NCBI GenBank assembly: GCA_002327885.1
Contig: DCUS01000056.1
Location: forward strand, 10,946 to 19,867
Reading direction: 5' to 3'
Length of the DNA: 8,922 bases
From: Syntrophaceae bacterium UBA2208
GTDB taxonomy: Bacteria > Desulfobacterota > BSN033 > UBA1163
How positions within the stretch are numbered: position 1 is the first letter of the stretch; each line of letters begins with the position of its first letter. Positions 1 to 7,170 of this stretch are shown in pieces. The position numbers were made by a program, and so were the translations under genes. A model generated the notes under the pieces. That model had not been told where the DNA came from and made no database searches. It saw nothing but the letters and a program-made list of their open reading frames with translations.

Positions 1-810
1 AGCCATCGGATTGATTGGATAGAGAGGATTCCGGTTCCGCGAAAGGAAGATGCGGAGGTGATTCCCTTTGACATGGAAGAGCCTCTGAAAGCGGAATGCC
101 GTCAATTTTTAGATTGCCTTCAAACCCGACAGAGACCAAAGACGGATGGTGAAAATGGATTGAGGGTTTTGGAAATTCTCGATCTTTGCCAAAGGTCGTT
201 GCAGGAAGGCGGAAAGGTGCTGGTATTCGGGAAAGGACCGAAACACGACGTCTTTATCCATGAGACGGCCTGTGTCGGAGAGCCCATGGAGATCGGGGAA
301 GGGACCCGTGTCTGGCACTATTCTCATATTATGTCAGGAGCCAAAATCGGAAGGGATTGTGTGCTCGGACAAAATGTATTCATCGGGTCAGGAGCGGTTT
401 TGGGAAATCATATTAAGGTCCAAAATAATGTCTCTGTTTATGATGGAGTGATATTGGAGGACGACGTCTTTTGCGGCCCGTCGATGGTCTTTACAAATGT
501 TTTCAACCCTCGAAGTTTTATCTCTCGAAAAAAGGAATTCCGAAAAACGATCGTCAGAAAAGGAGCTACCATCGGGGCGAATGCCACCATCATCTGTGGC
601 AATCAGATCGGTCAATATGCTTTTATCGGAGCTAATTCTGTGGTGACCGATGATGTCCCGGATTATGCCTTGGTCTATGGAAATCCAGGGAAAGTGAAGG
701 GGTGGGTCTGCCAGTGTGCAGAGGGACTCACCTTTCGGTCCGGGAAATCAGTGTGTAAAACCTGCGGAAGGCGTTACAAGAAAGATCGCCTTGGAGTGAG
801 GTTAGTTTAA
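1..810 (+). CDS. wbpD: Gfo/Idh/MocA dehydrogenase C-terminus fused to WbpD-type UDP-sugar 3-N-acetyltransferase (5' partial)
   Basis: The frame is open from base 1, so the gene starts before the window; the GTG at 58 is internal. The first ~70 visible residues, with EEPLKAECRQFLDCLQT and TDGENGLRVLEILD, match the C-terminal end of Gfo/Idh/MocA oxidoreductases (WbpB/WlbA type, which oxidise UDP-GlcNAcA at C3). From about base 245 a left-handed beta-helix acyltransferase of the WbpD/WlbB family follows, with hexapeptide repeats and the signatures GQNVFIG, QNNVSVYDGV, FCGPSMVFTNVFNPRS and GATIGANATIICG. WbpD acetylates the 3-amino group of UDP-GlcNAc(3NH2)A in the cytosol, using acetyl-CoA. The C-terminus adds a CxC (709-717) and CxxC (754-765) pair, a possible zinc ribbon. 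The next gene starts 5 bp downstream. In Pseudomonas the two activities are separate proteins, so a bifunctional fusion is inferred. The acetyltransferase call is strong; the dehydrogenase half is mostly outside the window. Confidence 0.88.
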   Translation, partial: SHRIDWIERIPVPRKEDAEVIPFDMEEPLKAECRQFLDCLQTRQRPKTDGENGLRVLEILDLCQRSLQEGGKVLVFGKGPKHDVFIHETACVGEPMEIGEGTRVWHYSHIMSGAKIGRDCVLGQNVFIGSGAVLGNHIKVQNNVSVYDGVILEDDVFCGPSMVFTNVFNPRSFISRKKEFRKTIVRKGATIGANATIICGNQIGQYAFIGANSVVTDDVPDYALVYGNPGKVKGWVCQCAEGLTFRSGKSVCKTCGRRYKKDRLGVRLV

Positions 811-815
811 AAATA

Positions 816-1958
816 ATGGTTAAAAAAATGAAAATTGTTACCATTGTGGGGGCGAGACCTCAGTTTATTAAAGCGGCAGCCGTGTCACGTGCCATTCACC
901 GAGCCCATCAAAGGAAGAAGCGCATTCAGGAAGTGTTAGTCCATACGGGTCAGCATTACGACACCCTGATGGATAAGGTTTTTTTTGAAGAGCTTAACCT
1001 TCCCAAGCCTGATTATCACTTAGGAGTGGGGTCCGGATCTCATGGCAAACAGACGGGAATGATGATTGAACGCATCGAGGGTGTCCTTGAAAAGGAGAGA
1101 CCGGAAGCGGTCATGGTTTATGGAGATACGAATTCGACTCTGGCAGGGGCTTTGGCTGCGGCAAAACTCAACCTTCCTGTGGCCCATGTCGAGGCAGGAC
1201 TGAGAAGTTATAATCGAATTATGCCAGAAGAAATCAATCGAGTCCTGACGGATCATCTTTCAGTGTTTCTATTCTGTCCCACCGATCAGGCGGTTAGAAA
1301 TTTATTGAGGGAAGGGATCAAAGACGAACGGGTGAGATTCGTTAGCTATGTGGGTGACGTGATGTACGATTCGCTTCTTTATTATTCGAGGTTAGCTGAA
1401 AAAAAATCTACTATTCTTCAAGATTTAAGCCTTGTTAATCCGCAATCGGCAATCGGCAATCCGCAATACTACTTGGCTACCCTTCATCGGGCGGAAAATA
1501 CGGATGATCCGAAAAGGCTGAAATCTATTTTGGAGGCTCTGAATGAGATTGGAAGGATTCATCCTGTACTCTTTCCCCTCCATCCAAGGACGAGGAAGAG
1601 AATGGAGGTTTATCTTGCCTTCACTGAATTCAAATATATTAAATTCGTTGAGCCGGTTTCCTATCTCGACATGCTCAAGTTGGAAAAAAATGCCAGAGCG
1701 ATTCTCACGGATTCAGGAGGTGTCCAGAAAGAGGCCTATTGGTTAAAGGTTCCCTGTCTGACACTGAGAGGGGAAACAGAGTGGGTCGAGACCGTCAAAA
1801 GCGGATGGAATAAATTGGTGGGGACAGAGAAAAAAAACATTTTTCAAGGAATGGATGATTTGGAGAAGAGAAGGCCTGCCGGAAGGGAGAAGAAGCTATT
1901 TGGAGAGGGAAGGGCGAGTGAAAAAATCGTCCAGATATTGGTTGAGGGCCTGGGTTAA
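816..1958 (+). CDS. wecB: non-hydrolysing UDP-N-acetylglucosamine 2-epimerase family (WecB/WbpI)
   Basis: A 380-residue protein of usual length for the family that inverts C2 of UDP-HexNAc sugars (GlcNAc to ManNAc type) in the cytosol. Visible motifs in order: VGARPQFIK (11-19), VHTGQHYDT (42-50), VYGDTNSTLAGA with D104, HVEAGLRS with E126, MPEEINR with E138, ATLHRAEN with H224, and TDSGGVQKEA (298-307) followed by RGETEW. These match the catalytic acidic residues, histidine and UDP-binding loop of E. coli WecB. Because it follows a WbpD-type gene, the substrate may be the diacetamido uronic acid (WbpI activity) rather than plain UDP-GlcNAc; sequence alone cannot separate these. Residues about 208-217 (NPQSAIGNPQ) are an extra loop encoded by a heptamer repeat. 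The start at 816 is 5 bp after the previous stop with no strong ribosome site. The ATG at 828 (MKIVTIVGARPQ) fits the usual family N-terminus equally well. Confidence 0.93.
   Translation: MVKKMKIVTIVGARPQFIKAAAVSRAIHRAHQRKKRIQEVLVHTGQHYDTLMDKVFFEELNLPKPDYHLGVGSGSHGKQTGMMIERIEGVLEKERPEAVMVYGDTNSTLAGALAAAKLNLPVAHVEAGLRSYNRIMPEEINRVLTDHLSVFLFCPTDQAVRNLLREGIKDERVRFVSYVGDVMYDSLLYYSRLAEKKSTILQDLSLVNPQSAIGNPQYYLATLHRAENTDDPKRLKSILEALNEIGRIHPVLFPLHPRTRKRMEVYLAFTEFKYIKFVEPVSYLDMLKLEKNARAILTDSGGVQKEAYWLKVPCLTLRGETEWVETVKSGWNKLVGTEKKNIFQGMDDLEKRRPAGREKKLFGEGRASEKIVQILVEGLG
1437..1467 (+). repeat. 7-bp tandem repeat inside the 2-epimerase gene
   Basis: Four heptamers plus 3 bp: AATCCGC, AATCGGC, AATCGGC, AATCCGC, AAT. 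The array encodes NPQSAIGNPQ in frame, just before the conserved LATLHRAEN strand. Compared with the family as I recall it, where this linker is short, the array looks like an insertion of about three units (21 bp, 7 residues). That length keeps the frame, whereas gain or loss of a single unit would shift it. The repeat itself is seen directly; the insertion is inferred from remembered relatives. Confidence 0.85.
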
Positions 1959-1959
1959 A

Positions 1960-3525
1960 ATGACGGAAAACATTTCAACATTTAATCGAAAAGGGGAGTC
2001 AGAAAGCAACAGCAAGGGTCATTGGCAGGCCCTCCTGCTTATCATGGCCCTGGCTTTTATCCTAAGAATATTTCTTGTGTTCTATCCTGAAGTCATTCGT
2101 ATCGATGGAGTGGAATATATCCGTCATGCCAAAGAGGTCTTGGCCGGGGATTGGACAGAAGGGAAATCGAGTCCCGGTTACCCGGCGCTCGTTGCTTTTG
2201 TTTATACCCTGATAAAAAATTACGAGATGGCTGGAATCTGGGTGTCCATTGTCTTTGGGGTGCTCCTCGTGGTCCCCGTCTTTTATTTAGGGAAAACGAT
2301 ATTTCATGAAAAAGTCGGGATGATTTCAGGTCTTGTGGTGGCGGTTCATCCTTTTCTCCACACATTTTCCGGCTCTGTTTTAACCGAATCCACCTACCAT
2401 TTCTTTTTGGCGACCTCTGTTCTTTTCGGGTGGTGCGCCTTTCGGAAAGGGAGGTTTGATCATGTGTTGCTTTTCGGTGCTTTTGCCACCCTGGCTTTTT
2501 TAACGAGACCGGAAGCAATTGGCTTGCTCTTTGTATTCATCGTCTGGGTGTTTTTTTTCAATCCCCCGGGAGAGAGAAGATACTGGCCGAAAAGGATGGG
2601 GATGATCCTGGTCGCTCTTCTGGCCTTTCTTGCCTTTTCTTCCCCCTATTTAATACAACTTCGCAAAGAAACAGGAAAATGGTCCATCTCAAAGAAGTTG
2701 GATATTTCCGTAGGGTCTGTTTCAAAAATGGGAGATCTACCTTCCGTCAATGAGATACGTCCATGGAGAGAAGGGCTTCCTATACTCTCCCTGTTTAAAG
2801 ATCCTCTTTCTCTGTCGGTTAGAGTTGGGACCGGCTTTTTCAGTTCATTATATAAATTCCAACAAGTTTTTAATCCCATTCTATCCCTTTTTGCTGTGAT
2901 CGGTTGGATGGGGATCATTAGAAATAGATCTCCATTTTCTTTGAAAGCAAATTTTTACATCATCAGCCATCACCTTTTTTACTTCGGTCTCCTCTTATCC
3001 ATCCTGTTTACCTCGCGGAGATACACGTCTCATATGATTTCTATTTCCATCCTCTGGGCCGCCTTCGGATTTTGGTTGTTTCTTGGATGGATTCAGGAAC
3101 GATGGAGATTTGTTGGCGCCACCAAAAAGATACCGGCCCTTCTGCTTGTCATTCTGCTGGCCGTCCTTTTCATTCAGGGAAGGGTGATCCATCCCCGGGA
3201 TCATCGTTCGATTCAAAAAGAGGCGGGTCTGTGGATGAAAGATCATCTTCCCGGAGGGGCCAAAATCATGAGCCGTTTGCCTCAGGAAGCCTTTTATGCC
3301 GAATTGGTTTGGAGCATCCTCCCTAATAAAAGCTATGAAGAGGTCCTCCGGATAGCCCGTTCCAATGGCATCCGATATCTTGTCTTAGATGAGGACGTTG
3401 AAAAGCGTTCGCAGGGATTTTGGGAAAAATTAAGAGATGAAGACTTGACCCTCTTGAAGGATTGGAATAAGCAGGATCAAAAAATAGTCATTTTTGAAAT
3501 TGTTTATCCGTCGAAAAAGCAATGA
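1960..3525 (+). CDS. membrane glycosyltransferase, GT-C / ArnT-PMT_2-like family
   Basis: A 521-residue polytopic membrane protein. After a short charged N-terminus (1-20) come about 11-12 hydrophobic segments up to residue ~407, then a soluble C-terminal tail of ~110 residues. This is the layout of GT-C enzymes that transfer sugars from lipid-phosphate donors on the outer face of the inner membrane. Landmarks are the acidic first loop RIDGVEYI (D49, E52) after membrane segment 1, SSPGYPALVAF (70-80), LTESTYHFF with E143, and FLTRPEA with R183. These resemble ArnT and the PMT_2 group. The ATG at 1960 is preferred over an upstream in-frame ATG at 1855, which would overlap the epimerase by over 100 bp. 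From 1960 the start sits 1 bp after the epimerase stop, implying translational coupling. Acceptor and donor are unknown; a role in decorating or building the surface glycan is inferred from the neighbours. Confidence 0.82.
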   Translation: MTENISTFNRKGESESNSKGHWQALLLIMALAFILRIFLVFYPEVIRIDGVEYIRHAKEVLAGDWTEGKSSPGYPALVAFVYTLIKNYEMAGIWVSIVFGVLLVVPVFYLGKTIFHEKVGMISGLVVAVHPFLHTFSGSVLTESTYHFFLATSVLFGWCAFRKGRFDHVLLFGAFATLAFLTRPEAIGLLFVFIVWVFFFNPPGERRYWPKRMGMILVALLAFLAFSSPYLIQLRKETGKWSISKKLDISVGSVSKMGDLPSVNEIRPWREGLPILSLFKDPLSLSVRVGTGFFSSLYKFQQVFNPILSLFAVIGWMGIIRNRSPFSLKANFYIISHHLFYFGLLLSILFTSRRYTSHMISISILWAAFGFWLFLGWIQERWRFVGATKKIPALLLVILLAVLFIQGRVIHPRDHRSIQKEAGLWMKDHLPGGAKIMSRLPQEAFYAELVWSILPNKSYEEVLRIARSNGIRYLVLDEDVEKRSQGFWEKLRDEDLTLLKDWNKQDQKIVIFEIVYPSKKQ

Positions 3526-3558
3526 AGAAAGAGGGAGGTCAGTAACCAAGAAGGTGTC

Positions 3559-3579
3559 AAAAATCGTCCTTGCGGAACG
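3559..3579 (-). terminator. candidate weak Rho-independent terminator after cysN
   Basis: Just past the cysN stop on the minus strand there is a short hairpin: a 5-bp stem (CGTCC arm with one bulged T) closed by a GCAA tetraloop, which is GNRA type. It is followed after one base by five Ts. It sits in the 64-bp gap between the convergent glycosyltransferase and cysN. The stem is short, so this is only a plausible end for the operon transcript. No comparable hairpin and U-tract was seen for the + strand transcript. Confidence 0.35.
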
Positions 3580-3589
3580 GAGAGAAGAC

Positions 3590-4819
3590 TTATAGAATAA
3601 TTCCTCCTGCAACGGGCCTTCCGTCTTTTTCCAACACAAACCTTCCCATCTCAGGGATTTCGTTGAAGGGATCGACGACAACCTTTTTATTGAGGCGAAT
3701 CAGAATATCTGCCACCTCCGCGCTCCTGATGGAGGAAGCGTTTTCCTCGGTGAATTCCATCGAGGCGGGATCGAATCTTCTGTAGATCTTTTCGATGCGA
3801 CAAGGAACCTCCTGGGTGACACACCTGAAGAGAAGGGTGTCTCCTGTTTGATACCCTGCGGGATCCATCCAAAATATATTGGCTTTAATTTTATCGGTGA
3901 TCGTCGAAGAAAGGTCCGCCGTCAAAATTTGTCCCCTCTTTGCCGGGTGCCTTCCCGTTAGACGAATCCCGATGGATTCTTCGAAATTTGCTATGGTCAC
4001 ATCTTTCTCCGGGAACTTTTCAATATTTTTTACTTCCACTTCCTTTTTTCCGGGCAGAAGATAGATGGAATCTCCCTTCCTGACATGACCCGCCTCAACT
4101 CTTCCAACCAATATTTTCTTCCCCTCTATCGTGTAGCTGTCCTGGATAGGGAGTCTGAGCGGCTTTTCTTCAACCTTCAATTCTTGAAAGGTATCCAGCG
4201 CCTGCAATACGGTCGGACCCTCGAACCAGGATATTTTTTTTGAGGGGGTCGCCACATTATCTCCGTGAATGGCTGAGATGGGCAGGATAAAATTGGGATG
4301 GACGTTCAATTTATTTAAAAAATCGGTGATCTCCGCCTTCAATTCTAAAAATTTATCCTGAGAATAATTGACCAGGTCTATCTTGTTTAATAGGACGCAT
4401 ACCTGCTTCAGACCCAGCATGCCCAAAATATAAGCGTGTCGTTTGGTTTGGTCGCGAACCCCTTCGAAAGAATCGATGATCAATAAGGCGGCTTCGGCTT
4501 GACTGGAACCGGTGATCATATTTTTTAAGAATTCCTTGTGCCCGGGGGCATCAATGATCACATATCTTCTTTTCGGTGTTTTAAAGAATGTTTGAGTGGT
4601 ATCAATGGTGATCCCTCTTGATCTCTCCTCCTCCAGGCAGTCCATCACAAAGGCAAATTCCACTATTCTTCCGAGCATTTCAGAACTTTTCTGAATCTCC
4701 GAATATTTGTCGGTGGGAAGACAACCCGTATCATAAAGCAGTCTGCCGATGAGGGTACTCTTTCCATGATCCACATGGCCGACAATCACAATGGGTAGAG
4801 CTCTTTCCTCTTGAAACAT
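3590..4819 (-). CDS. cysN: sulfate adenylyltransferase GTPase subunit CysN
   Basis: The regulatory GTPase subunit of heterodimeric ATP sulfurylase, which couples GTP hydrolysis to APS formation from ATP and sulfate by CysD. All translational-GTPase motifs are visible: P-loop GHVDHGKST (14-22), GITID (69-73), DAPGH (90-94), NKID (145-148) and SAIHGDN (182-188). The stretch MDCLEEERSRGITIDTTQT is characteristic of CysN. EF-Tu-like beta-barrel domains follow from about 220 to 409. At 409 residues it is shorter than E. coli CysN (about 475), close to EF-Tu length, and it has no fused APS kinase. A good ribosome site AAAGGAG lies at 4826-4832, 6 nt before the ATG. It is the last gene of the minus-strand operon, 119 bp after cysD, and converges on the glycosyltransferase. 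Confidence 0.95.
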   Translation of the reverse strand: MFQEERALPIVIVGHVDHGKSTLIGRLLYDTGCLPTDKYSEIQKSSEMLGRIVEFAFVMDCLEEERSRGITIDTTQTFFKTPKRRYVIIDAPGHKEFLKNMITGSSQAEAALLIIDSFEGVRDQTKRHAYILGMLGLKQVCVLLNKIDLVNYSQDKFLELKAEITDFLNKLNVHPNFILPISAIHGDNVATPSKKISWFEGPTVLQALDTFQELKVEEKPLRLPIQDSYTIEGKKILVGRVEAGHVRKGDSIYLLPGKKEVEVKNIEKFPEKDVTIANFEESIGIRLTGRHPAKRGQILTADLSSTITDKIKANIFWMDPAGYQTGDTLLFRCVTQEVPCRIEKIYRRFDPASMEFTEENASSIRSAEVADILIRLNKKVVVDPFNEIPEMGRFVLEKDGRPVAGGIIL

Positions 4820-4938
4820 TTTGGTCTCCTTTAAAAAATTATATGAAATGATTAAATATTTGAATACCGGAATAATGAATCAATCTTATTTAAGGGTCTT
4901 TGCTCTACACATCATTCCATTATTCCAATCTCCCAGAT
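4820..4938 (-). other. unusually long cysD-cysN intergenic leader
   Basis: In an operon whose other gaps are 11-58 bp, this 119-bp spacer stands out. It holds an imperfect inverted repeat (4869-4926), an AT-rich stretch containing a perfect TATAAT on the minus strand (complement of 4838-4843) but no good -35, and the cysN ribosome site. It may be an mRNA stability or translation-control element or a remnant insertion. No protein-coding potential is evident. Confidence 0.5.
4869..4926. repeat. imperfect inverted repeat between cysD and cysN
   Basis: The left arm at 4869-4880 (GGAATAATGAAT) pairs with the right arm at 4914-4926 (ATTCCATTATTCC) over 12 bp with a single bulged base, across a 33-nt loop. 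The right arm and the bases after it also show an 8-bp near-tandem pattern (ATTCCATT, ATTCCAAT). No T-run follows the hairpin on the minus strand, so it is not a standard terminator. It would form a stem-loop in the cysD-cysN mRNA. Confidence 0.6.
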
Positions 4939-5742
4939 TTACATATATCCTAAGGCTCTCAGTTTCTGCATCGTATAGATATTCTCTTTATCCTGGGCCC
5001 GACCTGACCTTTCCGAAGTTTTGGAAATCCTAATTTCCTCTACGATTTCTTCAATGGTTTTAGCTTCCGAATCAATCGGAGAGCAACAGGTGATACACCC
5101 AATGCTCCGGAACCGTTTCCCGTTCTTGCTAAAATAGAGAGGGACGATGGGAAGTTTCTCCCGTTTGACGTAATCCCAGATGTCGAATTCTGTAAAATGG
5201 AGAAGGGGATGGATTCTGAAGTGTTCTTCCTCCTCGACCGTCGATTGGTATTGATCCCATAACTCCGCAGGCTGATTTTCATAATCCCATTTAAACTGGG
5301 AATCCCTGGGCGAGAAATATCTTTCTTTTGCCCGGATCCCGTGCTCATCTCTACGGATCCCTAAAAGGATGGCCTTGAGATTGAGCCTTTTAATGACCAT
5401 TTTTAATGCGTTGGTTTTTAATTCGTTACAACAATCTAACTTGCTTCCCTGGTTTGGCCCCATCCCTTCTTTAAGTTTTTCTTCATTTCTCCCGATCAAT
5501 AAGTTGAGATGCCACTCTTTCGCCCTTTCATCTCTGAATTGATACATCTCAGGGAATTTGTAGCCGGTGTCGATATGGATGATCGGAAATGGAATACGGC
5601 CGAAAAAGGCCTTCCGGCAGAGCCAGAGCAGGGTCGTGGAGTCTTTCCCGACAGACCATAGCATGGCAATGTCTTTGAATTGATAATAAGCCTCTCGAAT
5701 GATATAGATGCTTTTGTTTTCCAATCTTGTCAGATGATCCAT
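4939..5742 (-). CDS. cysD: sulfate adenylyltransferase catalytic subunit CysD
   Basis: The catalytic subunit of ATP sulfurylase (ATP + sulfate to APS + PPi), a PP-loop adenylyltransferase acting in the cytosol with CysN. Visible motifs: the modified PP-loop SVGKDST (30-36), HIDTGYKFPEMY (56-67), GIRRDEHGIRAKERYFSPR (128-146), HPLLHFTEFDIWDY (178-191), the cysteine-rich RSIGCITCC (212-220) and TSERSGR (242-248). At 267 residues it is somewhat shorter than E. coli CysD (302), but all core motifs are present. The ribosome site AGGAG (complement of 5751-5755) overlaps the stop codon of the upstream phosphohydrolase gene, leaving an 11-bp gap and implying translational coupling. The PAPS reductase family (CysH) shares the fold, but the motif set and the CysN partner support CysD. 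Confidence 0.95.
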   Translation of the reverse strand: MDHLTRLENKSIYIIREAYYQFKDIAMLWSVGKDSTTLLWLCRKAFFGRIPFPIIHIDTGYKFPEMYQFRDERAKEWHLNLLIGRNEEKLKEGMGPNQGSKLDCCNELKTNALKMVIKRLNLKAILLGIRRDEHGIRAKERYFSPRDSQFKWDYENQPAELWDQYQSTVEEEEHFRIHPLLHFTEFDIWDYVKREKLPIVPLYFSKNGKRFRSIGCITCCSPIDSEAKTIEEIVEEIRISKTSERSGRAQDKENIYTMQKLRALGYM

Positions 5743-5753
5743 AAACAGGTCTC

Positions 5754-7112
5754 CTATTTAGAAAAATATTGAAGGATATGCTCCGTGAGACTCTCCACGG
5801 AGGGCTTTTCAGGAAAGTTGATCTTTTCCGGGAGGATACAGAAGGCGTCGTGCCAGGTATGCATCCCTTTGAATATGTTATCGCCGAAAACACCCTTTTT
5901 TTCCAAACTCCCTTTTAGATCATAGCCATCCCGGGGAAGGCAGACCAGATCCGGAGCCATACGGGTATGGGGTCCATGATAGATTTCCTCTTTTCCATAG
6001 ATTTTATCAATCACCTCATCGCCATTCTCCCCCTTCAGTCCTCTTAAACTCTTTTTTATCTCCTCCAGGAGGGCCGCCTTCTCCTCCTTTTTCACCGTTC
6101 CTCTGGGATAGGCCTCCTCACCGTGGACATAAATGCGGCAGGGATCTAAATTGAATGCCTTGGTGTTCGGTTCGATCCTTTCATAGAAATTGCCACTGTC
6201 CTTCAACGATAAAAATCCCTTTTCCTCTAAAAACCGATTGATATAAACTTCTTTCTTAACCGGGGCGAATCCATGGTCGGAAAGGATCATGAAAAATCCT
6301 TTGTCCGGGCATCTTTTCCTATATTCCTCGTATAGATATTTAATAAATTGATCCGCTTCCCGATAGAAGCGAAGGAAAGATTCATGATAAGGGCTTTCTT
6401 GATCCATCGCCGCGTCGAAAAAGAAGTGGTGAAGACGGTCTGTCTCCGTGATACAGGCGAAGAAAAGATCCCAGGACTCTTCTGCCAAAAAGTGGGAGAT
6501 CGCTTTTTTACGGGTCTCAAAACATTCAAACAGGTTTTTCATAAAAGCGGCCTTATCTTCTTTGGCCTTTTCGGCTTCCACATCGATGAGGTAATCGATG
6601 GAATGAAGATAGGCATAAGCCGATTCAGGGAAGGCCGCCTTTTTTAAATCGATCGCCACAAAACCGGAGACCAATATCCCATTCATTGGCAATGCAGGAT
6701 AAGTATGGGGGACATTGAAAATAATAGATCGGCAGGAATGACCTATTTTCTTGGAATAATTTTGGCATAAGGTGGAAGTTTTTTGATCCGTTTTTCCTAA
6801 AATTTCCCAGAAGGTTGGAGCCTGGATGTCCTTTGAATTTGGGAAGGTTAAAGAATAGCTATTCGGTTTGAGGTCAGTAAATCCATAGATCCCATGTTCC
6901 CCTGGATTCACTCCGGTGTTAAATGATGTCCAGGAAACCGATGAAATGTCAGGGAGGGATGCATTCATCTGGTGAAGCGTCAATCCGTCATTCAGGATCC
7001 TTTTCAGATTTGGCATGATATCATTTTTTATATAGGTGGTTAGTAAGGAATGGGGAACCCCATCAATGCCAATGATGAACGCCTTCTTCTCTTTTCCTTT
7101 AAATAATTTCAT
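5754..7112 (-). CDS. alkaline-phosphatase-superfamily phosphohydrolase (type I phosphodiesterase / COG3379-like), substrate unknown
   Basis: A 452-residue metal-dependent hydrolase of the AlkP superfamily. Visible metal and catalytic landmarks: D17 in GIDGVP, the nucleophile region ISSVSWTSFNTGVNPGEHGI (S57 aligns with the usual Thr/Ser), TETDRLHH with D225 and H229, ILSDHGF with D279 and H280, and GMHTWHDAF with H418. The full two-metal set appears present, so it is probably active. No signal peptide or membrane segment is seen: the N-terminus is MKLFKGKEKK followed directly by the first core strand. It is therefore expected in the cytosol. It sits between the TSUP transporter and cysD, tightly coupled to cysD, so a role in sulfonucleotide, pyrophosphate or sulfate-ester chemistry is possible but unproven. 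Members of this superfamily include phosphatases, phosphodiesterases, mutases and sulfatases, so the exact reaction is open. A purine-rich ribosome site (AAAGGGG) precedes the ATG. Confidence 0.85.
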   Translation of the reverse strand: MKLFKGKEKKAFIIGIDGVPHSLLTTYIKNDIMPNLKRILNDGLTLHQMNASLPDISSVSWTSFNTGVNPGEHGIYGFTDLKPNSYSLTFPNSKDIQAPTFWEILGKTDQKTSTLCQNYSKKIGHSCRSIIFNVPHTYPALPMNGILVSGFVAIDLKKAAFPESAYAYLHSIDYLIDVEAEKAKEDKAAFMKNLFECFETRKKAISHFLAEESWDLFFACITETDRLHHFFFDAAMDQESPYHESFLRFYREADQFIKYLYEEYRKRCPDKGFFMILSDHGFAPVKKEVYINRFLEEKGFLSLKDSGNFYERIEPNTKAFNLDPCRIYVHGEEAYPRGTVKKEEKAALLEEIKKSLRGLKGENGDEVIDKIYGKEEIYHGPHTRMAPDLVCLPRDGYDLKGSLEKKGVFGDNIFKGMHTWHDAFCILPEKINFPEKPSVESLTEHILQYFSK

Positions 7113-7126
7113 CGAACCCCTTTTAT

Positions 7127-7155
7127 GGATACTATTTTTTATTTATAGCATATCC
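7127..7155. other. stem-loop between the TSUP transporter and phosphohydrolase genes
   Basis: Arms GGATACTAT (7127-7135) and ATAGCATATCC (7145-7155) pair over 9 bp with a 2-nt bulge around a 9-nt T-rich (A-rich in the mRNA) loop. In the operon mRNA the hairpin would end about 6 nt before the ribosome site of the phosphohydrolase gene. No T-run follows in the operon direction, so a role in mRNA stability, processing or translation is more likely than termination. Confidence 0.45.
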
Positions 7156-7170
7156 TGTTTCGGAATGCCC

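Noticed and set aside
1855..1959. Upstream in-frame start for the glycosyltransferase
   Set aside because: It would overlap the conserved end of the epimerase by over 100 bp and add a highly charged, unconserved extension. The ATG at 1960 fits the stop-start coupling.
2093..2518. 141-codon open frame on the minus strand within the glycosyltransferase gene
   Set aside because: Its translation is rich in Arg, Pro and Ser with no recognisable domain, and it is fully antisense to a clear membrane protein with normal composition.
2551..2558. Run of eight Ts in the glycosyltransferase gene as a slippage site
   Set aside because: It simply encodes consecutive Phe codons in a membrane helix, and such runs are common in AT-rich membrane-protein genes.
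4838..4843. Perfect TATAAT on the minus strand as an internal cysN promoter
   Set aside because: The stretch is very AT-rich and no -35 better than 3 of 6 is found at 16-18 bp, so a chance match is more likely.
4821..5033. 70-codon + strand ORF in the cysD-cysN gap
   Set aside because: It overlaps the cysD 3' end antisense, its sequence is just the translated short repeats, and there is no ribosome site.
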